Assembly: GCF_900106535.1 (NCBI RefSeq)
Contig: NZ_FNOH01000005.1
Span: 483,569 to 547,568, forward strand
DNA length: 64,000 nucleotides
Source of the DNA: Myxococcus xanthus
GTDB lineage: Bacteria > Myxococcota > Myxococcia > Myxococcales > Myxococcaceae
Reading direction: 5' to 3'
A program made the position numbers and the translations under genes. Shown here in pieces: positions 25,690 to 35,300 of the stretch (its first letter is position 1; each line of letters starts with the position of its first letter). Under the pieces are notes generated by a model. The model saw only the letters and a list, made by a program, of their open reading frames with translations, had not been told where the DNA came from and ran no database searches.

Positions 25690-26656
25690 GTGCTTCGGAC
25701 GGCTCCTGCAGGAAGAACGAGATGAGCCGGGCCGGCGGGTAGTAACCCAGCCCGGAGGAACGCTGATACATGAAACCCAGGTGCCCGCCATGCGGCGTCA
25801 GCTCCAGCCGCACGTGCTCCCGCAGCGCGCGTGCGTCGGGGAGCGTGTCCCGGGCGACGAGCGGGTCGTCCTCGGCGTTGAGGACGAGGAAGGGCACCTC
25901 GATGCCCGGCAGGAATTGCTGGCTGCTGCACCGCTCGTAGTAGTCCTCCGCGTCCTTGAAGCCGTGAAGGGGCGCGGTGAAGACCTCGTCGAAGGCCTGG
26001 ATGCTGCGCATCCCATTCAGCGTCCCAACGCGTGAGGCGAACTCCGGCAGGTGGGCCTTGAGCCGCGCGACGCGCTTGTACGAGTTCAACACGCGGAGCT
26101 GGTAGAGCTGGTTGATGCCTTCGCAGGCCCGCCGGGCCGTGCTGCCCAGGGAGAACGTCAGGGACACGGCCGCCGCGGCGGACAGGTGGCTGGCGTGGCC
26201 TGTCTCCGCCAGGTAGCGAATCAGCATGCTGCCGCCCAGGGAGAAGCCCACGCCATAGAGTGGCGTGTGGGGCTCCTGCTCACGGACGAAGCGCACCAGC
26301 CAGGCCAGGTGGTCGGTGAATCCCGCGTGATAGAAGGGGGCCCGCCGGTTGGGCACGGCGCCGCCCCGGTGGCACAAGACCGCCGCGCGCAGGCCGCGCG
26401 GGGACAGCTCCGACAGCAGGCTGCGGACGTAGGTGGAGTCCTGCGTGCCCTGCATGCCGGGCAGCAGGATGAGCAAGGGCCCTGGCCGCGTCCGGTTCAG
26501 CCAGTACACGTCCACGAAGTCACCGTCCGCCAGCTCGTGACGGATGTGCTCGGTGAGCACGTCGTGGCGGCGCCGGTCCAGGTGGGGGACCACGGTCTGC
26601 ACGTGGGAGAAGCGCAGCCACCAGGGGACGTGGAAGGCGTTCGCATGCTCAGCCAT
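25580..26656 (-). CDS. YheT-like alpha/beta hydrolase
   Basis: A 358-residue alpha/beta hydrolase of the YheT/ABHD1-3 type. The start FSHVQTVVPHL is the family's N-terminal signature. GMQGTQDSTYVR gives the oxyanion hole, the nucleophile is in GVGFSLGGSM (about residue 147), Asp is in NAEDDPLV and His in PHGGHLGF. Substrates of this group are lipid esters. The first 8 bp overlap the hydroxylase gene and the last 110 bp overlap the thioesterase gene in another frame. The C-terminal 37 residues after FFLQEP have no family counterpart I can see and may reflect loss of the original stop. Confidence 0.87.
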   Translation of the reverse strand: MAEHANAFHVPWWLRFSHVQTVVPHLDRRRHDVLTEHIRHELADGDFVDVYWLNRTRPGPLLILLPGMQGTQDSTYVRSLLSELSPRGLRAAVLCHRGGAVPNRRAPFYHAGFTDHLAWLVRFVREQEPHTPLYGVGFSLGGSMLIRYLAETGHASHLSAAAAVSLTFSLGSTARRACEGINQLYQLRVLNSYKRVARLKAHLPEFASRVGTLNGMRSIQAFDEVFTAPLHGFKDAEDYYERCSSQQFLPGIEVPFLVLNAEDDPLVARDTLPDARALREHVRLELTPHGGHLGFMYQRSSGLGYYPPARLISFFLQEPSEAHESLSQDVVGHALLALEAGDARGRADEHAGAARPAQ

Positions 26657-27371
26657 GGACGGTCCGCGTCGGGGCCTCTTCGGGCAGCGGCATGCCCACC
26701 TCGGCCATGACGCTCAGGTCCTTCTCCGTCAGCACGCGGGTGCGCCGCCGCACGATGTCCGCCCCCAGCACCAGATTGAAGTTGGACACGCCGCCATAGC
26801 GGTGGTGCAGGAAGTGGTTGCGATAGACGGCGCGCATGTAGCGGGTCCGCAGCAGCCACGCCAGCCACCGGGGCGCCGTGCGCTGTCCTTCCTCGAAGGG
26901 CATGTGCAGGTACGGGTGGACGAAGTGGCTCATGAAGGGCGGCAGCAGCAGCGTCACGCAGCCGGCCAGGAAGGCGATGGGCTTGAGCGTGAAGTAGAAC
27001 ACCGGGAAGAAGATGACCAGCGGGGCCACGAAGACGAAGGCGCCCTCTCCGTGCAGCCGGGTGGCAAAGGCACCGTTGATGATGGTCCGGCCGTGCTTGC
27101 CTCGCTGGAGCAGCTCCTCGGTGAGCTTCTGCTTCTCCTCCTCGCTCCGGAACTGCGTCACGTGGTTGCTCCGGAAAGTCCTCACGTGGTGGATGGTGTG
27201 GTGGGAGAAGTGCGTGTTGATCATCGGCCGGAACAGCCGCGGCGCGCGGTTCCAGAAGCGCACCGCCTTCGGACGCGCGTCGGACACGTACTCGTGCATG
27301 AAGGACTCGACGTACGAGGAGATGACGTACCCCAGCACGAGTCCGAGGAGGACATGGACGTAATCAGGCAT
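26649..27371 (-). CDS. His-rich fatty-acid hydroxylase/sterol-desaturase-type membrane protein
   Basis: A 240-residue membrane protein with the eight-histidine di-iron pattern of the fatty-acid hydroxylase superfamily: HEYVS (about 26), HFSHHTIHH (about 54), HFVHPYLH (about 155) and NHFLHHRYGG (about 192). Hydrophobic segments lie at residues 5-22 and 105-150. It would hydroxylate or desaturate an acyl chain or lipid at the membrane. It starts 2 bp after the desaturase stop and overlaps the next gene by 8 bp. AGGAACG precedes the ATG. Confidence 0.85.
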   Translation of the reverse strand: MPDYVHVLLGLVLGYVISSYVESFMHEYVSDARPKAVRFWNRAPRLFRPMINTHFSHHTIHHVRTFRSNHVTQFRSEEEKQKLTEELLQRGKHGRTIINGAFATRLHGEGAFVFVAPLVIFFPVFYFTLKPIAFLAGCVTLLLPPFMSHFVHPYLHMPFEEGQRTAPRWLAWLLRTRYMRAVYRNHFLHHRYGGVSNFNLVLGADIVRRRTRVLTEKDLSVMAEVGMPLPEEAPTRTVHG

Positions 27372-27373
27372 TT

Positions 27374-28462
27374 TCAGCGTTCCTCGCCGGAGAAGGTCAG
27401 CACTCGGCCCAGCTGACCTGTCGGCTCGATGGAGGGCGGGGAGGCCAGCGGTGTCCTGGCCTGGCCCGCGTGGACAGGGGGAAAGCCCGTCATCCTGCCG
27501 GTGGCCTCGTCGTACACCTTGAGGCGGAAGGCGCGCACCGAGTCGCGCAGACCCAGCTTCACGCCCTCTTCGGCCAGGCCGTGCTGCTCCATGTAGCCGC
27601 GCAGCAGGTAGTTGGGAATCTGGGGCTTCAGGTGATGGACGTGGTGCAGGTTGATGGCGCCAAAGAGCCACTCGAAGGCGCGTGGAAGCACCAGGTGACT
27701 GCTGCCCTGGAGCGCCGAGCCCTTGAGGGACCACTGCGCCCGCGGAACCCAGTAGGGCCGCTCCACCTGGTGCTGCACGAAGAAGAGCCAGATGCCCAGG
27801 CCCGCGGCCACCTGGGTGATGATGAGGTGCACCACCAGCCACCGGGGCCAGTCACCCAGCGCCAGGAACGCGAGGTGGACGGCCACCAGCGCCAGGTTCG
27901 TCACCAGGATGGAGCGGCGCTCGGGCCTGCGCTCCTTGGCGACGATGCCCGGCATGCGGAAGCGCAGCAGGAACTGGAAGATGGGCCCCACGCCCAGGAG
28001 GACCGCGGGGTGCCGGTACAGCCGGTAGCGAAGGCGCTGGGAGGGTTTGAGCGCCAGGTACTCCTGGGCCGTCATCGTCACGATGTCGCCCACGCCGCGC
28101 CGGTCGAGGTCTCCGCTGGTGCTGTGGTGGACCAGGTGCATGGCCCGCCAGTACGCGTGCGGCGCCAGCGTCAGCATGCCCAGCACCACGCCCACCCGGT
28201 CATTCGTCACCGGACGCTGGAACAGCGAGCGGTGGGCACAGTCGTGCTGGAGGATGAAGACCCGGACGAGCACGACGCCCGCGAGCACCGCCAGCGCCAC
28301 GCCGCCCACCAGGCTTTGGGCGAAGAAGACATAGCTGGCCCCCGCGAGCAGGACATAGGCGCCCACGCATCCCACGAGCTGGACCACGCTCCGTTGGGTG
28401 CGCGCCCGCCAATCCCGGGACTGGGCGCGAGAATCGCTAACGGTGGATGCGTCAGATGGCAT
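27374..28462 (-). CDS. membrane fatty-acid desaturase
   Basis: A 362-residue protein with the three histidine boxes of membrane desaturases: HDCAHRS (about 74), HLVHHS (about 110) and HHVHH (about 273). Paired membrane segments lie at 30-65 and 185-225. It introduces double bonds into acyl lipids with a di-iron centre. It heads the lipid operon, and a palindrome overlaps its predicted -35 box. A long hydrophilic C-terminal tail (residues 300-362) is proline-rich. Confidence 0.9.
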   Translation of the reverse strand: MPSDASTVSDSRAQSRDWRARTQRSVVQLVGCVGAYVLLAGASYVFFAQSLVGGVALAVLAGVVLVRVFILQHDCAHRSLFQRPVTNDRVGVVLGMLTLAPHAYWRAMHLVHHSTSGDLDRRGVGDIVTMTAQEYLALKPSQRLRYRLYRHPAVLLGVGPIFQFLLRFRMPGIVAKERRPERRSILVTNLALVAVHLAFLALGDWPRWLVVHLIITQVAAGLGIWLFFVQHQVERPYWVPRAQWSLKGSALQGSSHLVLPRAFEWLFGAINLHHVHHLKPQIPNYLLRGYMEQHGLAEEGVKLGLRDSVRAFRLKVYDEATGRMTGFPPVHAGQARTPLASPPSIEPTGQLGRVLTFSGEER

Positions 28463-28516
28463 GGCTGCCCCGAATCCCCAGACCTCCCCCGAGGGCTGTC
28501 AATCTGGGGATTTCCG

Positions 28517-28547
28517 ACATAACGCGCGTTGATTCTTGAATCAAGAA
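28517..28547 (-). promoter_or_regulatory. predicted promoter with overlapping 15-bp palindromic operator
   Basis: On the minus strand TTGATT (28,544-28,539) and TTATGT (28,522-28,517) are spaced by 16 bp, about 55 bp upstream of the desaturase start. The perfect palindrome TTCTTGA-a-TCAAGAA (28,533-28,547) covers the -35 box. The symmetry and position fit a repressor of the MarR or TetR type; the regulator gene is not nearby. Confidence 0.5.
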
Positions 28548-28640
28548 GCCCCGGGGTGGTGGGGCGCTTGACGTCGTCGGACGCCGAATTCTCCAGCGGC
28601 CTCGGGGGCTCTGGGGGCCGGGCCCTGCGGCGCAGGTGCC

Positions 28641-30719
28641 TCAGCCCGGTGAGACGCCGAGCGCCCCACAGTAGAAGCAGAGCTCGTCGACGTCCTGCTC
28701 GATGAGCGCCGTCAGGGTGGTGCCGCCCCCATGCCCGGAGTCGCGAAGCGGGAGCAGGAGAAAGGGCCCGCCCTGCGTGCCTTCTGCCTGAAGTCTGGCG
28801 ACCATCTTCAGCGGGTCGTGGGGTGGGGCGGTCCGGTCGTTCAGCGCGGCGACGAAGGCCATCCGGGGGTAACGGAGCCCGGCTCTGACATTGTGGTAGG
28901 GCGAGTACCCCGCGAGGTAGGCACCCTCAACCGGGTCCTCGGGTGAGCCGTATTCGACGGTGGCCGAGCTCAGGTAGCCGAAGCTCGGGAAGCGCAGCAT
29001 GTCGAGCGTGGGCGCGCGGCAGAAGACGGCACCAAAGGACGCGGGGGCCTGCATGGCGGTGACGGCGACCAGCAGCCCACCATTGCTGTTTCCTCGCGAG
29101 GCCAGCCGGGCAGGCACCGTGTAGCCCTCCGAGACGAGCCAGCGCGCCGCCGCGATGAAGTCGTCGAAGGCGTTCTGCCGGCGTGTCTTGAGGGCCGCCT
29201 CGTGCCAGGCGCGGCCGTACTCTCCGCCGCCCCGGACGTTGGCGAAGGCCAGCACGCCGCCCCACTTCAGCCAGGCGGCTTGGAGCGACGTGAAGCGCGG
29301 CTCCACGGAGATGTTGAAGCCGCCGTAGCCACTCAGCCTCACGGGCCACTGTCCGTCGCGCGGCAGGTCCTTCCGGTGGACGAGGAACATGGAGACCCGG
29401 GTGCCGTCGAGCGACGGATACCAGACCTGCTCCGTCACGTACTCGGACGCATCGAGCCCGACGTCAGGGACGTGGTACGGCGTCAGCAGGTCTGCGTCGT
29501 AGTCGTAGCGATAGACAGAGGGGGCCTGCACGTACGACATGAAGTTCACCCACACCTCGTCGCCCCGCCATGGGCCACTGACGCCGCTGACGATTCCCTC
29601 TCCTTCGTTGCGATTTACGGCGCCCAGGGCTGGGAGCTTCAGGTCGCGCAGCCAGGTGCCGTCCTCGGCGTGGATGCGCACGTGGTGCGACGCCGCGCGT
29701 GAATAGACGGCGTAGAGCCGGCCGCCGACGCCTGCGACAGTCTGAAGGGTGTGCTCGCTTTCCGGGATGAGCGTCCGCCACTGGGTGGGCGCCGTCAGCG
29801 GCGCGGTGCAGAGCCTGCCTCGTGGTGCGTCGAGGTCGGTATGGATGAGCAGGGACTCCCCGATGACCTGCACCTGATTGAGGGAGGTCATGGCTGTTGC
29901 CACAGGGATGCGCGCATCATCCGCGAGGCGCAGCAGGGTGATGACGTTGGCGTGGACGTAGTCCCACTTCGCGAGCACGGCGAAGCGGCCGCACTCGCTC
30001 ACCTTGACGGTGCACCAGTACTCCTTTTCGTGGTCATCACCGAAGACGCGCCGCGCGGGGGCGCCCGAGCCCAGCCGGTGCTCGTAGACGGCGTTCCAGT
30101 GAGCCTCTTCGCCCGTGGGCACCTCGCCGGGGTCGGGGTTCGCGGCGTAGAAGAACCCGGATGCATCGGGCCGCCAGGCCACCGAGGCGTGGCTGGTGCC
30201 TCGGGGGCGGTCCGGCAGCAGCCTCCCCGTCGAGACCTCGAGGACGTGAATCAATGCGCCGTGGGCGCTTCCCACGGCCTTGCCGAACGCGACGAATGCG
30301 CCATCCGGGGAGGGGACCGCGAAGACGAGCACCTCGTTGCTCGCCCACGTGTTGGGGTCGAGCAACGTCTCCAACGGCGCCCCTTCGTGGCGCCGGAGCA
30401 GGAGCTTGAGCTTGTCGTCGCGCGCCTCTGCCTGCCAGAGGAACTCACGCCCCCCCGGACCGGCGGCAATGGGCGGGGACCTGCGTGCGTGCCGCGCGGA
30501 GCGGGTGACCGCTTCGCGCAGTGCCTCGCGTCCAGGGAGGGCGTGGAGCACCGATTGCGTGAGGGCCTCCTGCTCGGAAATCCACGCCTGCGTCTCCGGC
30601 GCATCGAGCTGCTCCATCCACGCGTAGGGGTCGTCGAAGCGCTGTCCGTGCAGCGTGTAGCCGCTCCGCGCGTCTCTGCGTGCGGAGGGGGACTTGCAGG
30701 TCCGGTCCACGGGCGTCAT
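28641..30719 (-). CDS. prolyl oligopeptidase (S9A)
   Basis: A 692-residue protein with the N-terminal S9 signature FDDPYAWME, a seven-bladed propeller domain (about 75-430) and a C-terminal alpha/beta hydrolase domain. The catalytic Ser is in RGNSNGGLL (about 545), Asp in LNDRTAPPHDP (about 627) and His in DSGHGGG (about 662). YGGFNIS and ANVRGGGEYG are typical S9A motifs. No signal peptide, so cytosolic cleavage of proline-containing peptides is expected. GGAGGA precedes the ATG at 30,719; the in-frame extension upstream is not protein-like. Confidence 0.93.
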   Translation of the reverse strand: MTPVDRTCKSPSARRDARSGYTLHGQRFDDPYAWMEQLDAPETQAWISEQEALTQSVLHALPGREALREAVTRSARHARRSPPIAAGPGGREFLWQAEARDDKLKLLLRRHEGAPLETLLDPNTWASNEVLVFAVPSPDGAFVAFGKAVGSAHGALIHVLEVSTGRLLPDRPRGTSHASVAWRPDASGFFYAANPDPGEVPTGEEAHWNAVYEHRLGSGAPARRVFGDDHEKEYWCTVKVSECGRFAVLAKWDYVHANVITLLRLADDARIPVATAMTSLNQVQVIGESLLIHTDLDAPRGRLCTAPLTAPTQWRTLIPESEHTLQTVAGVGGRLYAVYSRAASHHVRIHAEDGTWLRDLKLPALGAVNRNEGEGIVSGVSGPWRGDEVWVNFMSYVQAPSVYRYDYDADLLTPYHVPDVGLDASEYVTEQVWYPSLDGTRVSMFLVHRKDLPRDGQWPVRLSGYGGFNISVEPRFTSLQAAWLKWGGVLAFANVRGGGEYGRAWHEAALKTRRQNAFDDFIAAARWLVSEGYTVPARLASRGNSNGGLLVAVTAMQAPASFGAVFCRAPTLDMLRFPSFGYLSSATVEYGSPEDPVEGAYLAGYSPYHNVRAGLRYPRMAFVAALNDRTAPPHDPLKMVARLQAEGTQGGPFLLLPLRDSGHGGGTTLTALIEQDVDELCFYCGALGVSPG

Positions 30720-30904
30720 CGGATGTTCCTCCACGGGGCGTCGGTCCTGGCGCGGACGTTCATGCAGGAAGGCGCGGCGAGGTTGTAGCCCAACCGCGCG
30801 GGGGCCACCTTCGCGCGGCGCGGTGTCGAACTCCGGTATTACGCGCGTGAATCCGATGAATTCGAGGAGGCCCTGGTGCTCGGCGTGGAGCGCGTCGCGG
30901 CACC

Positions 30905-30934
30905 TTGTTTGATTCGCGTGAAATAGAAATAATC
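30905..30934 (+). promoter_or_regulatory. possible promoter of the effector cassette
   Basis: TTGTTT and ATAATC with 18-bp spacing lie in a short AT-rich stretch that stands out from its GC-rich surroundings. They are 55 bp upstream of the first cassette gene (start 30,989). This is a pattern match only. Confidence 0.3.
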
Positions 30935-30988
30935 CCACGTCACTCCATCGGGACGGTTTCAACGTTGTTGCGGATTCGCGAGTCGCAG

Positions 30989-31375
30989 ATGAGTTCGTTG
31001 CGCAGCGCCGCGATGGACAGCCGCGTCGCGCAGCTCGTCACGGCGCTCCTCGCGGAGCCTTCGGCGGCGGAGCCTGGATGGACCCGCGAGCGGCTCGAGC
31101 CGGTGGTGCGCAGGGTGGTGGACCGGGGCATCTTCTCGCTCGACGACGTGCGCGTGTACGTGCAGCTCGCCGAGTCGCTGGGGGATGACTTCGAGTCACA
31201 GCGTCGCCACGCGTGGATGCGCTCGTGGCTGGATGACGCCTCCGTTTCGGACCCTGTCGCGCGTCTGCACCGCGTGGTGCGCGAGCGCCGCCGCCGCGAG
31301 GACGTGGCGGCGCAGAACCAGCGGAAGGAAGCGGCCTTCCGCCTCCGCCACGCCCCGCCCGGCGAGGGCCGCTGA
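30989..31375 (+). CDS. small helical protein heading the effector cassette
   Basis: About 128 residues, predicted all-helical and rich in Arg, Glu and Asp. Readable segments are LEPVVRRVVDRGIFSLDDVRVYVQLAESLGDDFE and a basic tail (RERRRREDVAAQNQRKEAAFRLR). The spacing of GIxSxxDVxxYxxLxxxxGxxF resembles small accessory proteins that I recall beside type VI secretion effector genes, where they may serve as chaperones or adaptors; this is a memory-based resemblance. Start uncertain (30,989 or ATG 31,013). It is followed after 24 bp by the peptidoglycan-binding gene in the same direction. Confidence 0.55.
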   Translation: MSSLRSAAMDSRVAQLVTALLAEPSAAEPGWTRERLEPVVRRVVDRGIFSLDDVRVYVQLAESLGDDFESQRRHAWMRSWLDDASVSDPVARLHRVVRERRRREDVAAQNQRKEAAFRLRHAPPGEGR

Positions 31376-31399
31376 CTTTTCCACTCCCAGGAATGCCTC

Positions 31400-32377
31400 A
31401 TGCCCCCTTCCTCGACTTCACGGCAGGACCCGGCGGTTGCTCCATGCCCATTACAGGCGGGCAAGGGGCAGGTGGAGGTGGTCGTCGTCGATGACCGCGA
31501 GACGCCGCTGTCCGGCGTGGCGGTGGAGCTGGCGCAGGGGACAGCAGACGAGGCGCTGCGCACGCGCACCGACGAGCACGGCGTCGCGCTGTTCGAGGGG
31601 CTCGAGGAGGGGCGCTACCGCTTCCGGTTGCTCGACGTGGAGCCTGGGCTGTGGCGGGTGCTCGGCCGGCTTCCCCTGCCTCCGCGCGCCGCGGGCGCAG
31701 CGCCTCGCTGGGGTTCCGTCTCGCGGCCGAAGCCGCTGTCCTGGACGTGCGAAGGGACGGAGTCGCTCGCGGTGCTGGCGGCGAAGTTGGGTGTGCGTCC
31801 CTCGCGACTCATCGATGCGAGCACGGGGCAGCCGCTCACCCCGGAGGTGGCTCCCGCTCCGGGAACGCGTGTGGAGGTGCTGCCCTTCTCCCATGAGTGG
31901 ACGACGGTGGAGACCGGCTTCCGGCATGTGGTTCACCGCATCGGGCTTCCCCTGTCCCTGGTGGTGGTGCTGCGCGACGGCACGCACCACCCCCGAGCGC
32001 ACCAGCCCTACCTGTTGAAGGTGTGGCTGGACGACGAGGAGGAATTGCCCGCGCGCGAGGGCATGACGGACGCGGAGGGCCGCATGGCGCAGGTTCTGCC
32101 CGCACGCGCGGCGCGGGGCGAGGTGACGGTGTCGCCCGGCCGCGACGACGAGCGCAAGGTGACGCTGCGCTTCGCGGCGCTGCGCGCGACGAGCGCTCCG
32201 GAGGGCTTGCAGGAGCGGCTGGAGAACCTGGGGTTCTCCTGTGGCGGCGAGCGTGGCCAGTTCGGCCCGAAGACGCGCCTGGCCGTGGAGTGGTTCCAGT
32301 ACGCGCTCGGGCTGCCTCTGAGCGGAGAGGCCGACGAGGCGACCTGCGCCGCGCTGGGCCTGTTGCACCGCTCGTAG
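31400..32377 (+). CDS. carrier-like protein: beta-sandwich, LysM-like and peptidoglycan-binding domains
   Basis: A 325-residue protein without signal peptide. Order: a transthyretin/SpaA-like beta-sandwich (about 20-75, VEVVVVDDRETPLSGVAVEL), a LysM-like module (about 115-160, ESLAVLAAKLGV with PAPGTRVEVLP), a second beta-domain (175-265), and a C-terminal PG_binding_1 domain (about 272-322, LQERLENLGF, FGPKTRLAVEWFQYALGLPLSGEADEATCAALG). This set of modules is common in proteins encoded next to VgrG or PAAR effectors of contractile systems. It ends 18 bp before the giant gene, which has its own GGAGG, so co-expression is expected. A delivery or cell-wall-targeting role is inferred. Confidence 0.7.
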   Translation: MPPSSTSRQDPAVAPCPLQAGKGQVEVVVVDDRETPLSGVAVELAQGTADEALRTRTDEHGVALFEGLEEGRYRFRLLDVEPGLWRVLGRLPLPPRAAGAAPRWGSVSRPKPLSWTCEGTESLAVLAAKLGVRPSRLIDASTGQPLTPEVAPAPGTRVEVLPFSHEWTTVETGFRHVVHRIGLPLSLVVVLRDGTHHPRAHQPYLLKVWLDDEEELPAREGMTDAEGRMAQVLPARAARGEVTVSPGRDDERKVTLRFAALRATSAPEGLQERLENLGFSCGGERGQFGPKTRLAVEWFQYALGLPLSGEADEATCAALGLLHRS

Positions 32378-32395
32378 CACCGGAGGTCTTTCGTC

Positions 32396-35300
32396 ATGCA
32401 GTGCCCCAACTGCGCGCTCGGCACGATGCGCGACCTGTCCGTGACGCCGCCGCGCTGCTTGGAATGCGGCGCGGTGCTGGTCCCGGCGCCTCCCATCACT
32501 CCCCCCTTCCACGGCTCGATTGAGACCGAGGTCGAGCGGCTGGAGAGCGGCGACTACGACGACGTCCTGGACGACTTCCTGGACGACGAGGAGCCGTACC
32601 GACTCTCCAGCAACGAGATGCGTGATGAGACGCTCCGGGCCTCGCTGGTCACCGACGACATCTCGCCCCCGGAGTCGCCACCGTCCAACACGATGGGCGA
32701 CGACGTCGCCGAGGAGCGCTGTGTTCCGCTGGGCTCGGAGACCACCGTCTCCGACAAGCCCGTCGTTCCGCCGAGCTTCCCGTTGCGGACGCTCCTGTGG
32801 AACATCGCGGACCTGGGCGGAGGCCCGAGTGGAACGCTCCCGGTGCGCAAGCCGTGGACCATTGCCGCCCTGGCCCATGTCATCCGCACGGCGAACGCCG
32901 ACATCGTCACCATCCTGGAGCTGAAGAAGAAGGGTGGCATCCGTCTGGTGGAGCCCAAGCCTCCGGTCCAGATGAAGCAACACACGGGCCGCGGAGGCAG
33001 CGGGACGAAGCTTCCGGTGTTGATGCGAATGGCGTCGGCGTTCGTCGAGCCCAATGGCTACCAGGTCAAGACTGCCCCCGACACGCTGGTCGGTCAGATT
33101 GCGGAGCAGGAGGCGGGGCTCCTCAACGACCTGGCGAAGTACTTCGCGGAGCACGTGCGGCGGACCATCTGGCCACGAGACGAGCAGGACACGGGCGCCG
33201 AGGCGTGGGACCCCTCCCATATCGAGTGGAGCGAGACCTCGCAGGCGCTGGGAGCCGACAAGCTGGGCATCATCGAGGGCCGGCTCGATGCGGCCTGGGC
33301 GGCATGTGAGCCAGACCTCGTGAATCGCTTCGGCAGGCCTCCGGTGAAGAAGGCGAAGGGCGAGGACGGCGAAGAAGACGAGGAACCACCCGAGGCGCTC
33401 GTCGCGACGTCGATCGACGTGCACGGGAAGAAGAAGGCGAAGCTGGATGCCTACTGCCTGCTCTGCGTGCGGCTGCTCGTGGAGGAGGGCTACTACGACT
33501 GGCTCCAGCCCCACGAGAACCGCTACTCGTCTACGGAGAAGGACTCGAAGAAGGGAGGCGCGGAGGCGAAGGAGAAGGCGAAGCGGGACGACCTGGCGAA
33601 GCTTGGCGTCGCGCTCCTCCGCGAGCACTGCGGCATCCTGTTCCACCGCTACCTGGCGGTCATCGCGGGCCTGGACGCCGAGGATGTCCCGGCCAGGCAG
33701 GAGCAGGTCCTCGAGAACATCCTGCACCGCTCCAACGACGCGCATCTGCAGCGCGTCTACAAGAAGAAGCTCGCCGAGTACCTGGAGCGCAAGAGCGAGG
33801 TGGAGGACGCGCCGGAGTCGCACGCGGGGCTGCGCGAGTTCCTTCGCATCCGTGATGCGCTGAACGACCAGTGCAAGGCGCGCGGTGAGGAGGTCTATGC
33901 GTCGTGGCCCGCGGAGGTGCCCGACAAGCCCGTCAAGGGGCTCTACACCCAGGATGAGGCGTACGGCGTCCTGTGGCGCAAGTCCAAGCTGGACGTGGAC
34001 GAATCGGCCATCTCGTACCTCAGTGCTTACGTGGCGAAGCGCTCGCCGGGTGGCGAATCCTCATCGATGGATATCGACACCACGATGGGGGACGAGGCGG
34101 AGGAAGAGCAGGCGCAGACCGTCAAGAGTCTCTACAGCAAGCGTGAGCCCATCCGGATTCCGGTGCGGCTGGCGCAGGTACGGAACGCGCCCGAGGTGAG
34201 CGTGGTGGCATGGCATCCCCCCGCGCCGGGAGACCGCAACAAGAACGCGCGCGGCACGGACTTCCGCGCCTTCCTCCAGTACTGCAAGGACGAGCGCCGC
34301 GAGAAGGTGCTCGGTGTGGTGCTCTCGGACCTGAACATCGACACCGCGCGGCCCAAGGCCGAGCTCGCGAAGGATGGCACGCCGTACATCGACACCTGTG
34401 TGGAGCGCCTGTCGTTCCACCAGTTCTTCCAGACGCTGCTGGGGCCGGGGGCGGATGCGAGCCATCTGTACGCCATGGCGCCCCAGCTCTCGACCATCGC
34501 CAAGAGCAAGTTCGGCAGTTGGGCCGTGGACAGCGAGAAGGCGTTCGGGGACGGCTCGCTCAAGACGCTCCGAAGCTTCGTCAACAGCCGCGTGAAGCCG
34601 GAGATGTTCGCCCCCTTCAAGATGTCGACGGGCCACGAGTTGCGGCCAATGTTCTCGTCCGCGGAGGACGTGCTGGCCCACATCGAGTCGTTCATCACGC
34701 CTCCGCAGCAGCGCTACGGGGCGAGCGGCTACGACAAGATTCTCGTGTACTCACGGCGGACCGATGGCTGGATGCTGGAGCAGTCGTCGGTCTACGTCAT
34801 CCCGTTTCCCATGGCGCTCGCGGACGAGAAGGAGAAGGGGCTCTTTTTCATCCACGGCGACCTGCTGCCCAGGCACCTCCAGCCATTCTGGCGGCTCATC
34901 CAACTGGAGGACGCGAAGCTGCCCGAGGACAAGCGGCTCTTCGACCACCTGCGTGCCCCGGGCGTGAAGCTCACGGGCTCGGAGGACGCGCGCTGGGAAG
35001 AAGTCATGGCCGCCGCGAAGAAGCTGAGCGACCACATGCCGCTCGTCTCCGACCTGCGGCTCATCTACAGCGGCGAGGAGGCGCTGGTCGTAGAGGAGGT
35101 GGAGGTCACCACCGAGACTGGGTCCTCCGAGCTGGGCCACTTGGCAGCGCTGTGTGCCGCCTATCAGAAGTCCCAGGCCACGGATGACGAAGCCACGGAG
35201 GCGCTCGGCGCGATTCTGGACGCCGCGGAGAAGGTCCCCGCTTCGGACCATGCCCGTTCCAACGCGCTCGTGGCGGAGGCCATGCAGTGGAGGGAGACGT

